Source: Parasponia andersonii
Taxonomy: Eukaryota; Streptophyta; Magnoliopsida; Rosales; Cannabaceae
DNA: 64,000 nt
Direction of reading: 5' to 3'
NCBI GenBank assembly: GCA_002914805.1
Contig: JXTB01000337.1
Coordinates: forward strand, 305,356 to 369,355
A program made the translations under genes and the position numbers. Below the pieces are notes generated by a model. It was not told the origin of the DNA. It worked only from the letters and a program-made list of their open reading frames with translations, and searched no databases. The stretch's first letter is position 1; each line of letters starts with the position of its first letter. Below are positions 1 through 11,054 of the stretch, in pieces.

Positions 1-140
1 ACATCAAAGGATTGTACACCAAGTCATGATCAGGAGGGGTTTTTGCCTTGCTTTAGGCCACCAACACCAGAAACGGACCCTTGGACAGCGTCTCTGCTCA
101 TGCTCGTCTCTCTCTGAGAGTTGGAGCTTCACGTGCAACA

Positions 141-3100
141 ATGGCGGTCTCAGAGTCAAAGAAACAGTCAAACAAGCCGGAAGACTTGGAGCTTCTCAAG
201 ACTGACGTAGCTTCTTTCGCTTCCTCAATTGGTCTATCATCCTCCGACCCATCTTCTTATTCAGGCTTCAACGACGCCGATTTTCGCAAAACCGGTCCTC
301 TCCGGTCCAATAAACCCGAGAAGAAGGCAAAACAAGCTCCTAACGCTAAATCGACGAAAACCCAGAAGCCATTGAACCAGAATTTCAAGCCCAGTGAAAA
401 GCCCAAGCCTAAGCCCCCTGTTCTCTCACTTGAGGACACCAATGGCAGGCCCCAGAGATTTGATAAATTCAAGAACATGCCAAAGCTACCGTTGATGAAG
501 GCTAACGGGCTTGGGGTATGGTATGTGGATGCAGAGGAGTTGGAGGCGAAAGTGGTTGGGAAGGAGACGAGCGTGCAGGTGAGGAACGTGGGGCAGTGGA
601 AGAGTGTGGTTGAGAAAAAGAGAGAGCTTGGTGAGAGGTTGATGGCGCAATACGTTAAGGATTACGAGTCGTCCAGAGGGCAGAGTGGGGATATTAAGAT
701 GTTGGTTGCCACGCAGAGATCAGGGACTGCCACTGATAAGGTTTCAGCATTTTCAGTTCAGGTTGGGGACAATTCCATTGCGAACTTGAGGTCTATTGAT
801 GCTCTTCTCGGTAACCTACTGCGCGAAACTCCGTTCTTTTCTCGGTTTCGTTTATGTATTTGGTGATTCATTGCTTGCTTACGTTCATCCTAACATTTAA
901 TTTTGTTGTGTGGTTGCCACAATGAAGTGATTTTTATCCTTGAATTTGTTTCGAGTTACTGTTTATTTTTTATATTCCTTGAGTTAGCTTTTTTATTTCA
1001 AAAGATTGTCTCTTGCAGGAATGGTGACATCGAAAGTGGGAAAACGGCATGCGTTAACAGGATTTGAAGCCCTAAAAGAGTTGTTTATCTCAAGGTAAAT
1101 ACTTTCTCTCCCAGTTTCTCTTCCCCTTTCATATGTTTTTATCGGTTGTTCTGGATGGTTTGGTGGCGTCTTGGTACATGAAGGCTTCATTTTGTGTGGA
1201 GAAGGAAGAGAAGAAATGAAACCAAGATCAATTGAAGAAAATCTGAATCAGGGAAAATAAAAATCACAAACTCCAAAGATATAGGGATGATGTGAAGATG
1301 CACAAATGATATAAAATACTTTATGAAATTGCCACACTTCAATGCTTGAACTAGCTTCATTTAGTTATTTGGCATGTCTCGTTAATCTGATATGGTTTAA
1401 GAAAATAAAAAAATAAACATAACACCTATGATAGGAGGTAAGTTATGATGAGAATCTGCTCCATTTTGAGCTTGACAGCATATTGGCTTGATGACTAAAC
1501 ACTTTAGCTTGACTTATGTTCAGCATTGAATTTTCACTGATTTAACCTATTTGCTTCTTCTTCCAGTTTATTGCCTGATCGTAAGCTTAAGGCTCTGTTA
1601 CAGCGGCCATTAAATGATCTACCTGAGACAAAAGATGGTTACTCCCTCTTGCTCCTTTGGTACTTTGAAGAATGTTTGAAAGAGAGGTAATTATAATTGC
1701 TCGTTATTCTTTATTCGCTCTGTGACTCTACCTAAGTCATTTTAATTTCGAATGGAAAAAGGTCCCTTTGATCTTAATATTTAATTACCAGTATTTACTT
1801 GTAGTACATGAATAAATGTAATGTTTCAGGTACGAACGTTTTGTTCTTGCACTTGAGGAAGCGTCAAGAGATATGTTACCTGTACTAAAACACAAAGCAT
1901 TGAAGGTTGGCCATGGCATATGTTCTTTGCCCTTCTAAAGTTCTTTTCCTCCATTCCACGCACCATGACTTCAGTTCTTGTTTTACTAAAGCTTAATGAA
2001 ACTAAATTGATTAATGTATTTTCAATCACTTCTCGAATATCCATGATAATGGTTCATGGTTTGTCTGTAAAGGTAAAAGTTAAAATTTGTCATTCCTGGA
2101 CTTGTAGTTCTTTTGAATTTGTGTCTTACCTTTGTCTTGTCAACGTGAAAATTTGATCTGTCCTCATGGGCTTATCTGGTTACATACAGATTATCTATAC
2201 ATTGCTAAAGAATAAGTCAGAACAAGAGCGCAGATTACTTTCTGCGTTAGTCAACAAAGTAAGTTCTCCTTGAATTTTGACATGATCAGCATATGGAAAT
2301 CATTATTTCTACTTCATTATCCTTGATGATATCTGATTTTATTATTTGGATTCTTTACAGCTAGGGGATCCAGAAAATAAGGGCGCTTCCAATGCTGATT
2401 TTCACTTGTCAAAACTCTTGTCTGACCATCCAAATATGACGGTCTGGCATCACCACATCTAAGTCTTTGATATTTTTATGTATAGAATGTTTAGGCCTAT
2501 GTATTTTCACAATTGCCTCACTTCATTTATTGATGAGACCTCGGGGAAGTTGGAATACAGCACAGTTTTAGCTGGTTAGAAGGTAGTTATGAGTGGTACT
2601 TTTGTATCGTATTTGTGATATTATATGCATGTATACAATAAAGGCATCTTGGTTGGCTGGTTTTACAGATATGTCAAACCATTGCTAGTTTGTAGCTCTT
2701 TGATGTCCGCATACACCACTTAATGTCAATTCTGATGGTAGAACTTCTTCATGCTCATGTGGAACATCTTTTTAATGTGAACATGTTAGATACTGGTGAC
2801 TTTGCATCCTATGTTGTTGTAACAGCTCCTTTTTACAGGTTGTAGTAATTGACGAGGTGGATAATTTTCTCTTTCGACCTCATTTAGGATTGCGAGCAAA
2901 GTACCATGCTGTACGTTCTATAAATCACACCCTTATAATTGATTTTTTTCTAGTCAATTTGGAGTAAGCTTGTAGCATTCTTACAGTTTTCAGTATTTAC
3001 ACTGATTTTCATATTTAATTGAAATCATAGCGGTGCTTAATAAGCATAAGCAATACAAATACTGGATATTGGAATTTACCGCAATGATATATTTAGTGTA

Positions 3101-6100
3101 ATCTTTACCTTTACTTGAGTCATGTTTGAAGTTCAAAACGTCTGCGAATCTGTGTTAGTTTTGGACTTTTCCCAACCTGTTAAGTAACTGAAATACCTCT
3201 ATGCGTCTGCAGGTTAACTTTTTGAGCCAAATTCGTCTAACTCATAAAGGGGATGGACCAAATGTGGCAAAGCGTTTAATAGATGTATATTTTGCTCTTT
3301 TCAAGGTATCATGTTCTCTGTTTCTATGCTTTTATGTACTTTTTATTATCGACATGTTTGCTCTCAATACCGGGGCAACTAAACCATGTTGGTTTTAACT
3401 TAAGTTAGACACGAATATAAATTTGAGTGGTTTTTGAAGAGATCATCAGACATCGAAATGGGATTTTCCTTTTCAATTGAACATATACGTGCATTATTTT
3501 TGTATCTTTGTCATCCATTTGTTTGAATGGGATAGTAAAGATTTGAAAGAAAAGGGCCCAGAAAGAAATGAAGAAAGAGAGAGGTCTCACAAATCAAAAT
3601 TTCAGGTTCTGATTACAGAGGCAGGAGGTGATCAAGAGAAGGATAAAGGCAGCAAACAAGGGAATGCAAAAGCTTCCAAATCTGTTAAGCATGGCAAAGG
3701 GAAGAGTTTGTCAGAATCTCACGTTGATTTGGACTCACGTCTGCTATCAGCTCTTCTAACAGTTAGTACAATTATCGCTTAAGTGTATATCAAAAGATAC
3801 TATAAAAAATAAGTTATATTTTTCAGTTTGTGCTCTAGCCATGCCAAAAATTGCCTTCCGTCTTGCTAATCTGATGTGGCTGCAACCCTTTGCCTTGTTA
3901 AAATTGTAGCTATGCTCAGCTTAGGCTTTGAGACTGTTCTTCACGTTACACTAAATGCTTTACATCTCTTCCCTTGGCACAGGGAGTCAATAGAGCGTTT
4001 CCATTTGTCTCAAGCAGTGAAGCTGATGACATTATAGATGTCCAAACGCCAATGCTCTTCCAACTGGTAAGCACAAAGCTTGATATGCTAAATTTATTCT
4101 AAACAAGGTGCGATGAAGACTTTGTTGAGTCCTGTAATCCATCTCTACAAGTTATTTTTTTCCTGTTAATAGACATCTTAGTTATATGTTAATAAAGAAA
4201 TGTAATGATGCAGGTTCATTCAAACAATTTTAATGTGGGAGTTCAAGCATTAATGCTTCTTGATAAGATCTCATCCAAGAATCAAGTTGTTAGTGACAGA
4301 TTTTACCGGGCCTTGTATGCGAAACTGCTTCTTCCAGCTGCCATGAATTCTTCCAAGGCAAGTTGAAATCTGTTATAAGGGCTCTAGTCACGGTGTTTCT
4401 CCATGCCTTATTATGGTGAAAATGAAAATTCTCTATTTATATCCTGTTAATTGCAATTCCAGGCAGAAATGTTTATTGGGCTTCTTCTAAGAGCAATGAA
4501 AAGTGATGTAAATCTGAAGCGTGTGGCTGCATTTGCAAAGCGTGTGTTGCAGGTATCAAGAATTTTATTCTTGCTCTGCCTTTCCCACCCCTACCCCCTC
4601 TCCGCCCAGACTAGCATAATTCATTTATAATCCATATGTATTTCTTCTTATTTTTATTGTTAGCTTATTGATACAAGTTATGTTGATCCCCGTATGAAGG
4701 AAAAAAGAAATCATATTCTTGGCTTTGTATCCCTCCCAAATGGAGATTGCCTTTACTTGTTCTTCATATCAAAATCTTACCCTTTTGTTCCCCAAACTGG
4801 AACAGGTAGCCCTTCAACAGCCACCTCAATATGCCTGTGGATGCCTGTTTCTGCTCTCTGAAGTTCTTAAGGCAAGGCCATCCCTATGGTAGGCATGGTG
4901 CACTTGGTACAGATTGTTCATGTAGGTTTTATTCAAGTGTCATCACCCTCGTGCTTCCATTTTGCAGGAACATGGTGCTTCAGAATGAGTCAGCTGAGGA
5001 AGAAGTCGAACATTTCGAAGATATTGTGGAAGAGACTGATGAAAAAATAACCTCTGCCTCGGACAATCAAGGGAATGATGTTAGGGTTGTTGAGATTAGT
5101 GCTGCCGCCAACTCTGACAGTGTTTCTTCTGATGATGACAAGGAATCTCCGGTCGCTTCTGAAGATGACGAAGTTTCAGATGAACCAGAGGAGTTTCTTA
5201 TTAGAGATGATCCAAAAGATCGCTCTGAAACAGTGTCTGGGCAGAAATCCCAAGTAGTCTCTGAGAGGTCGTCGCTGCCTGGAGGATACAATCCTCGGCA
5301 CAGGGAACCATCTTACTGGTCAGTTGTCTCCTTTTAAGCTCTTTAGTATATACAATGATTTGGTCGGGTGGAGTCATTTTAATCCAGACACCTAAATACT
5401 GATTGCTTGTGATAGAACATAAAGAAAAAGACAGACAATATGCACTATCTGTAATCACGTTTCTGGACACTAGGAGATTAAGCAATTTCACCACGGCGAA
5501 AGGAAACCTCTCTTTTGTGATCCCCCCCACCCAAAAAAAAGGGAAAAGAAATGCCTTGTGTTACACCTCCTTTTTGCACTGTGCTTCTGGTCATATTGGT
5601 GTTTCATTTATGTTCTTTGTGACAAACAATGCAGATCTTTCTGGTCATATTGGTTTTCCATTTACGTTCTTTTTGACAAACAGCAATGCAGATCGTGTAA
5701 GCTGGTGGGAGCTGACGGCACTGGCCTCACATGTCCACCCATCAGTTTCTAAAATGGCTAACACCCTTCTCTTTTCTGGGACCAACATTGTCTACAATGG
5801 AAACCCACTTAATGATCTCTCACTCACTGCTTTTCTAGACAAGTTCATGGAGAAGAAACCCAAGTCGAGTACATGGCATGGTGGTTCAAAAATTGAACCT
5901 GCCAAGAAGGTTAGCTGTAATTTGCTTTATACGTTGATCTTTGGCGCAATGATTTGTTGTCAAGCTCTTTAATGTGTTTGTGTAATTCTGAGTAACTTCT
6001 GTTTTTTCAGCTTGAAATGAACGACCATTTGATTGGGTCAGAACTTCTGTCGTTGGATGAAGTGGATGTACCCCCAGAAGACCTTGTTTTCCACAAGTTC

Positions 6101-6673
6101 TACATGAACAAAATGAATTCCTCAACAAAACCAAAGAAGAAAAAGAAGAGAGGAGCAGATGACGAGGCTGCTGAAGAATTGTTTGAAGTTGATGGTGGTG
6201 TAGCTGACTATGAAAGCGACAGCGAAGAGATTGAGAACATGTTGGACTCTGCTGATCTTTCTGCAGAAGCTGATGGCGACTACGATTACGATGATCTTGA
6301 CCAAGTTGCTGAAGAAGATGATGAAGACTTGGTTGGTAACATCAGCGACGAGGAGACGGACATGCCTTCAGATATTGCTGAGGAAGATTTTGATGCTGCT
6401 GCCAATGAGAATGAAAGTGAAGACGACGATGATATTATCAATGTAGGCGATGCAGACGATGATGATAACTATGATGAGGAGGATGACAGTTTTGACCAAC
6501 GAAAAAAGAAGGGAAAGCGAAAGCCCGGCAAGTCTGGAACATCCCCTTTCGCTAGTTATGAAGAATACGAGCATCTGCTGAACGAGGATTTTGCTGCTGA
6601 GGAGGAGGAACCTGCGAAAAAGAAGCCGAAGAAGTCCTCCAAGTCACGAAGGAAGCGAAAGTCATCCGACTAA
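141..6673 (+). CDS. SWA2: CEBPZ/NOC1 (Mak21) family ribosome-biogenesis protein, SLOW WALKER2-like
   Basis: Sixteen exons join in frame to 1,017 residues: 141-810, 1019-1094, 1567-1686, 1830-1905, 2190-2258, 2361-2441, 2839-2910, 3213-3305, 3606-3761, 3983-4066, 4214-4357, 4463-4552, 4806-4888, 4968-5318, 5684-5909, 6011-6673 (TAA). Seen: a basic Pro/Lys-rich N-terminus, a helical middle, a CBF/Mak21 domain around residues 560-770 (QQPPQYACGCLFLLSE, then NPLNDLSLTAFLDKF), a long Asp/Glu-rich stretch in the last exon, and a Lys/Arg-rich tail. Family knowledge: Noc1/CEBPZ acts in the nucleolus in pre-60S assembly with Noc2; Arabidopsis SWA2 is needed for gametophyte cell cycles. The length fits plant and animal homologues (about 1,040-1,050). 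I start at ATG 141; the open frame upstream to 81 has no ATG. All splice sites are GT-AG except intron 11. I see no break, so I call it functional. Only 140 bp of upstream DNA is in the window. Confidence 0.93.
4358..4462 (+). other. Likely GC-AG intron (intron 11 of the CEBPZ-like gene)
   Basis: Exon 11 ends TTCCAAG and is followed by GCAAGT, the classic GC donor context (AAG then GCAAGT). The acceptor at 4461-4462 then gives residues SSKAEMF. A GT-AG choice shifted by four bases at both ends (donor at 4362, acceptor at 4465-4466) also keeps the frame and gives SSKAKMF. The sequence alone does not prove which is used; the donor strength favours GC-AG. Confidence 0.6.
5585..5695 (+). repeat. 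54-bp tandem duplication across an intron 3' splice region
   Basis: Two copies (about 5585-5638 and 5639-5695) share TTCTGGTCATATTGG, a TTTACGTTCTTT-like pyrimidine tract, GACAAACA and ATGCAGATC. The second copy holds the acceptor used by exon 15 (AG at 5682-5683). The first is a decayed copy inside intron 14 and still carries an AATGCAG acceptor-like end at 5628-5634. Confidence 0.7.
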
Positions 6674-7381
6674 GTCAAACCTCATTTTGTTTGGTAATCA
6701 TGCTTCTGCATCAATTTTGTACCGTGTAGCATTGAACATGATTTTTGGGTTTGATCTGTACCATGGACCATTTGGGTTTACAGTGAATGACAAGGCAGCA
6801 TACCCCAAGAGTCGAACTGGTAGATATTCGGATACCCTGTATTCTATTTCTTCATAAATTCGGTCCATGTCCAGCTAGTGAGTACAAGCTGCTAAACCAT
6901 TATGTATTTATAGTCGCTTTTAGTTGGAAGTATACAATTTTGTCATTAATAGAAAGGCAGATATTCTCGATTTTAAGTGGTGTTACGTGTGATCCTTTTC
7001 ACCAAGGCAATTGGAGTTATTGACCGTATATCCTGTGTGACATGGTCACTAGTCTATGATTCCAATTTGACATAGTAGGTCTTGGAAAACCGGGCACAAG
7101 TCAACTATTCAAACCATAAAAGCCACATCATACAGTGACGCACCAAGTAAGAAAGACAGTCATTTAGCTACACTCAAAGTTGAATAATGCTCAACTTCTC
7201 GAATTTAAACAGAAATATTCATGACAACCAAACTTACAAGCGTAATCTCCTCAAACTAGTGATGTAGCACAAAGCTAAAGCCTTCAAAAGCCTAGACCAG
7301 TGGTGCACTCTACATAAAGCCCCGAAAGAACGTCTTTTCAAGCTCTAATAATAAGCTTTGTTGTCTCTGTACACTTGCACT
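6674..7381. other. Intergenic spacer between two convergent genes
   Basis: This is the 3' flank of the CEBPZ-like gene and of the sHSP gene, which face each other tail to tail. It is ordinary AT-rich DNA with no convincing ORF, repeat or RNA gene. It must hold both polyadenylation sites, but I see no unambiguous signal. Confidence 0.6.
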
Positions 7382-7955
7382 TCAAGAAGCGGTAACCTTA
7401 ACAGTCTTGGGCTTGGGAGGCGGAGGAAGCTTCTCAACAACCAAAGTCAGAACCCCATTTTCGCATTTCGCCGATATCGCCGACACATTGGCATTCTCCG
7501 GCAGCCGGAATTTCCTCAACAGCTTCTGGGGCGGCCTCCTTTCCAGTCTCAAGTACTTGCAGCCTTCTTCCTCACCATCCTCTCGTTTCCTCTTCCCACC
7601 ACTTCGAACCACCAGCGTGCTCTCGTCCTCAACCGTCACCTGCATTCTCGATTTTAGCCAATGAACTTACAAAGAACTAAAAACTGATTGGAACAAGCGG
7701 AATTGAGCAAAGGAAAAGTGCCACCTGAATATCAGCCTTGGACAAACCAGGCACGTCCATATAGAACACGTACTCCTTAGGAGCATCCAAAATGTCGACA
7801 GGGATGCTCGAGACGCCTTTCGGGTCACAGGTTTCTTGAGCGCGAGAAGAAGGGAGCATGAACTTCTCAATGGTCTCCGGCAAATGGAAGATATGATTCA
7901 CCGCTGAAGCCAAATCCCCGTTGAACGCGCGCGCGTCTACGAATGTTTCGCTCAT
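7382..7955 (-). CDS. HSP17.4B: Class III (CIII) small heat-shock protein, 162 aa
   Basis: Two exons: 7725-7955 and 7382-7639, with an 85-bp GT-AG intron (7640-7724) in phase 0 after KADIQ. The protein is [13 protein letters not shown] through PKTVKVTAS. Seen: an alpha-crystallin domain from about residue 51 ([20 protein letters not shown]) to the G-V-L-T-L-V-V strand at 139-145, with KYLRLERR and KFRLPENA between. The basic KRKRE run at 93-97 and the [16 protein letters not shown]-terminus match the plant class III sHSPs (Arabidopsis At1g54050, 155 aa), which also have one intron. Class III sHSPs are holdase chaperones reported in the nucleus and cytosol; the basic run could be a nuclear signal. 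ATG 7955 is preferred over the ATG-less open frame extending to 8072. The gene looks intact. Heat-shock elements lie upstream. Confidence 0.92.
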
Positions 7956-8167
7956 TTTCTTTCGTCTTCGTCCCCAAAAAAGCGTCAATGGAACTAATGA
8001 AATGAAAGAAGACTCGTTTGTACGTAGTAACACAGTTTTGATTCTTACGTTAAGAAGAAGAAAAGGGTTCAAAGAGACGATTCGTTGAAAGTGAGTGGCG
8101 AGGTATTGACTTGAGACGAGTGCAGCGAAGCTGAATGTTTGGTTGCCGAGAAAATTCAGGGAGAAGA

Positions 8168-8175
8168 TTTTAAAG
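8168..8175 (-). promoter_or_regulatory. TATA-like site of the sHSP gene
   Basis: On the minus strand this reads CTTTAAAA, 213 bp upstream of the ATG and 20-30 bp inside the nearer heat-shock element. It implies a leader of about 180 bp. It is a weak match on its own; position supports it. Confidence 0.35.
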
Positions 8176-8195
8176 AAAGCAGGGTGTAGAGACGA

Positions 8196-8241
8196 GAAAG
8201 TTTGAGAAATTATGGAGCGAAAGGCACCGAACGGTCTGGAA
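8196..8241 (-). promoter_or_regulatory. Two near-consensus heat-shock elements upstream of the sHSP gene
   Basis: 8196-8208 reads GAAagTTTgaGAA and 8229-8241 reads GAAcgGTCtgGAA. Each matches the three-unit heat-shock element (GAAnnTTCnnGAA) with one mismatch in the middle unit. They are about 240-285 bp upstream of the ATG and just beyond a TATA-like site, the usual place for HSF binding. Confidence 0.65.
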
Positions 8242-8306
8242 GCCTCGCGGGTTTTGGAGTCGTTTATCTACGTACGCGTGGCTGAGTCCACCATGCTGGG
8301 TATGTA

Positions 8307-8315
8307 ACACGTGGC
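8307..8315. promoter_or_regulatory. G-box/ABRE-like site (ACACGTGGC)
   Basis: ACACGTGGC is a textbook G-box/ABRE core, about 355 bp upstream of the sHSP start. bZIP or bHLH control is possible, but a single element is weak evidence. Confidence 0.35.
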
Positions 8316-8724
8316 TCTACCTCGAGTTATGTAATGGATATTAAGCATCAAAACAGATGTCGTTTGTTATTAGACAACTGGTTTGTTGTTAAATTTGCTG
8401 TCGTTTAGACTTCCTAAATGACATGTTGATCGTTTATGATTCTCAATATATTTTGTTCAACTTCAATAAACGACAAGTCGTAGAAAAATATGGGGACATT
8501 CATGACGTAATAAAACTCGACTTAAGGTTTCCAGAGATAGAACAAAGAGAATCTATCTCTAGGCAGGGATAGAGAGAGCTTGGGCCCAGCGGCCGTGGGG
8601 CCTCGAACTCCCCTCACTTATTTATTTATTTTTTTTTCAAAAAAGATCCAAAATATAGATATATTTATAACTATGTATACTTTTTTGTTTTTTGGACAAA
8701 CTATAACTATGTATACTTGCACCT

Positions 8725-8870
8725 TTTTACAAACTAAATAATTTCTTTTAATGATATCAGATAAATCATTTATTTAAACAACCTATTTTATTTTAATTAA
8801 TTTAACTAGAATAAAAGTCCACTTTATAAATTAAATTTATACTTGGACATAATAAATACAAGGGTACGTC
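8725..8870 (+). repeat. Dispersed repeat module, second copy near 37,825-37,930
   Basis: The run AATTTCTTTTAATGAT, then TTATTTAAAC and a TATTTT-rich stretch and a GTCCA motif, recurs in the same order at 37,825-37,930. It is AT-rich and decayed, with no coding potential. The rest of 8,420-9,240 holds nothing else I can name beyond low-complexity A/T runs and a short CT run at about 9,210-9,230. Confidence 0.4.
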
Positions 8871-9244
8871 TTTTTATTTGTTATTTTTTTAGAAAAAAAC
8901 AACCATATTTAGAAAACTAAAATGAATCAGGGGGATTATTATGGCACAAGCAAAGCGTGTGACTTTCTACTAGAAGAGAGACTCGTACATCAATAATTCA
9001 ATAATGATAGGCTGATCAAAATTTCGCACAAAAAATTTTATATTACACTAATTAATGTAGCATGCAGTTAAAATAATTTTTTTGTTTTAAAATAAAAAAA
9101 TTATACTATTTAAAATTATGTAATTAAAAACGATGCTAAATAAGATTTTAATGATTAAATCATTACTCTTCGTATTCGAAATTCCAGACTTTTTTATTTG
9201 CCTTATTATTCTCCTCTCTCTCTCTCATCTCCACCAACTGTAAC

Positions 9245-9340
9245 ATGTCTAGGTTTAGGAAGAATGGGAGGTTTCCGATTCCTGACTTGTCCTTTCCAGA
9301 AGAGTATGATGTTTCGGACTTGTATATCAATCCTCAAGTT
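9245..9340 (+). CDS. Orphan short ORF, possible first exon of an unknown gene
   Basis: An ATG sits about 15 bp after a CT-rich run that looks like a plant 5' leader. It opens a 32-codon stretch (MSRFRKNGRFPIPDLSFPEE, then YDVSDLYINPQ) whose codon use is unlike the AT-rich DNA after it. GTTAATATA follows at 9341 and could be a donor. I find no clear downstream exon before the copia remains at about 10,180, and I do not recognise the peptide. It could be a truncated gene or chance. Confidence 0.3.
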
Positions 9341-10179
9341 AATATAATATTATTTATTTTAGTACTGGTCTACTCTGTTCTCTTTTATTTTAATTATGTT
9401 TTCTTAATTTCCTTTGATTTTCTAAGATATTACTTGCTAATGCTGAAAAATGTGCATCAATAATCGCCTATCTTAGTGACATTAGGCTTTAGGTTGAAGT
9501 ATTTTGGTGTTAAATATGAATATTAACTCAATTATTTTTTTTTTTAGAGTTGATAAATCTTATAAACTCAATTATTTTTGTTTTGTGTTTAAATCTTGTT
9601 TAGCTTGAGCATTTCAAATGATTTTCATTATACCATTTGTCTTATATGTTGGGATAGTTTCGATAAAGCAGTAAGTTGCCAAAGTAACTTCTATTGCATA
9701 GTCTTATTTATTTTGACATATGAAGATGTCGTGAGTTTGTTGTTAATGCGAGTGATTACCTGCCCAAAGGAAGATGATCATTTGATACGACAACAAACAC
9801 ACATGTGATGATAAATGAGTGATGGTTGTTCGGTGTCCACGTGAGTAATAAATCACCCTAAAAGAAGATTTGATATTTTACAAGATCTACTGTCAGCATT
9901 TCATCATTGCACTTGAGAGTACCACTTGTAAGTTACTGAGTTGGCCTAAAGAAAGACTCGTTAATATTGCGCTAAGTATCTTGTGATGCTAGCTCACTTT
10001 ATGTAATTATATGATATATATCATATCTGTATATTTTGTGATTATATTGTTTGCATATATATGACATTTAAGTTGTGAGCATAGTTAATTTATGATTTTA
10101 TTTTTATTCTCTGTTTAGTTTCTGCTATTAATAATTTTGTCAAGTTGAGTACCATAACTGTGCTTACAGACACAAACTT

Positions 10180-11054
10180 TAAGCCTTAGAAAGAGAATGC
10201 CATGATCGTATTGGGTTGTATAGATCTTGACCTGACACTCAGAAAAGACCAGTCCACTGCTCTTATGGAAGAAAGTTCCATTGATAATAAAAGAAATTTT
10301 GAGCTATAAGAAAAGTCTAATTGAATGAGTATCATGAGCATGAAACGCTCTATTCCAGAATTCATGCGGGATTTTTTGCCAAAAAAGGAAAATACTAAGG
10401 CTTTCTTTACTATTCTTGAGAAATTATATCTCAAGAATAAAAAAGGTGAGATGATTACTACCTTAGGAAAACTCATCTCAATGAGGTAGTGGCAAAGGAA
10501 ACATAAGGGAGTACATCATACAAATGTCTCATTTAACTGGCAAGCTTAAAGAACTTAAGTTAGAAATTAATGAGGATTTGCTTGTGGCCTTAGTTTTTCT
10601 TTTTCTTCCTAATCAATATGGGAACCTATAGACTATATATAATGCCCAGAAGGATAAATAGAATATTAATGAGTTAATAGCTATTTGTGTTTAGGAGATC
10701 GAAGTTGAAAGGCCTGAAACTGCTAACTTGACTAGTACTTCTAAGGCAAAGAAGAGAAAAATAAATAAGGATAAAGAAGTTATAGTGGCTCCACCTACTA
10801 AGGTACAGAAGAAGCAAGATGAGCAAAATTGCTTCTTTTGTACAAAGGATGGACACCTGAAGAAAGAATATGCTAAGTACAAAGCTTGGTGTGTTAAGAA
10901 GAGTAAGCTTCTCATCGATGTTTGTTCAGAAGTTAATTTAACTTTTATATCTAAGGACATTTGGTGGATAGATTTTGGTTCTATTACTCAAGTAAGTGTT
11001 TCCATGCAGAGTTGTATGTGAATCCGGAAGTCAAGTAATGCTGAAAGAGTCATC
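10180..11054 (+). pseudogene. Copia gag and start of protease, fossil (element O)
   Basis: Decayed gag of the UBN2 type is seen, followed by a CCHC-like zinc knuckle (CFFCTKDGHLKKE) at about 10,830-10,870. After this comes the WWIDFGS region where copia aspartic proteases begin. The similarity stops at 11,054, exactly where the LTR of element N1 begins. Many breaks. Confidence 0.65.

Noticed and set aside
81-140. Longer N-terminus for the CEBPZ-like protein
   Set aside because: The open frame continues upstream but has no ATG before 141; it begins at a TTG.
2442-2838. C/D-box snoRNA in an intron of a ribosome-biogenesis gene
   Set aside because: A TGATGA is present at about 2,531 but no CTGA box lies at a proper distance with closing stems.
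5067-5291. Ser-rich minus-strand ORF, and Leu/Met-rich ORFs around 6,200-6,570
   Set aside because: They are shadows of the acidic exons of the CEBPZ-like gene.
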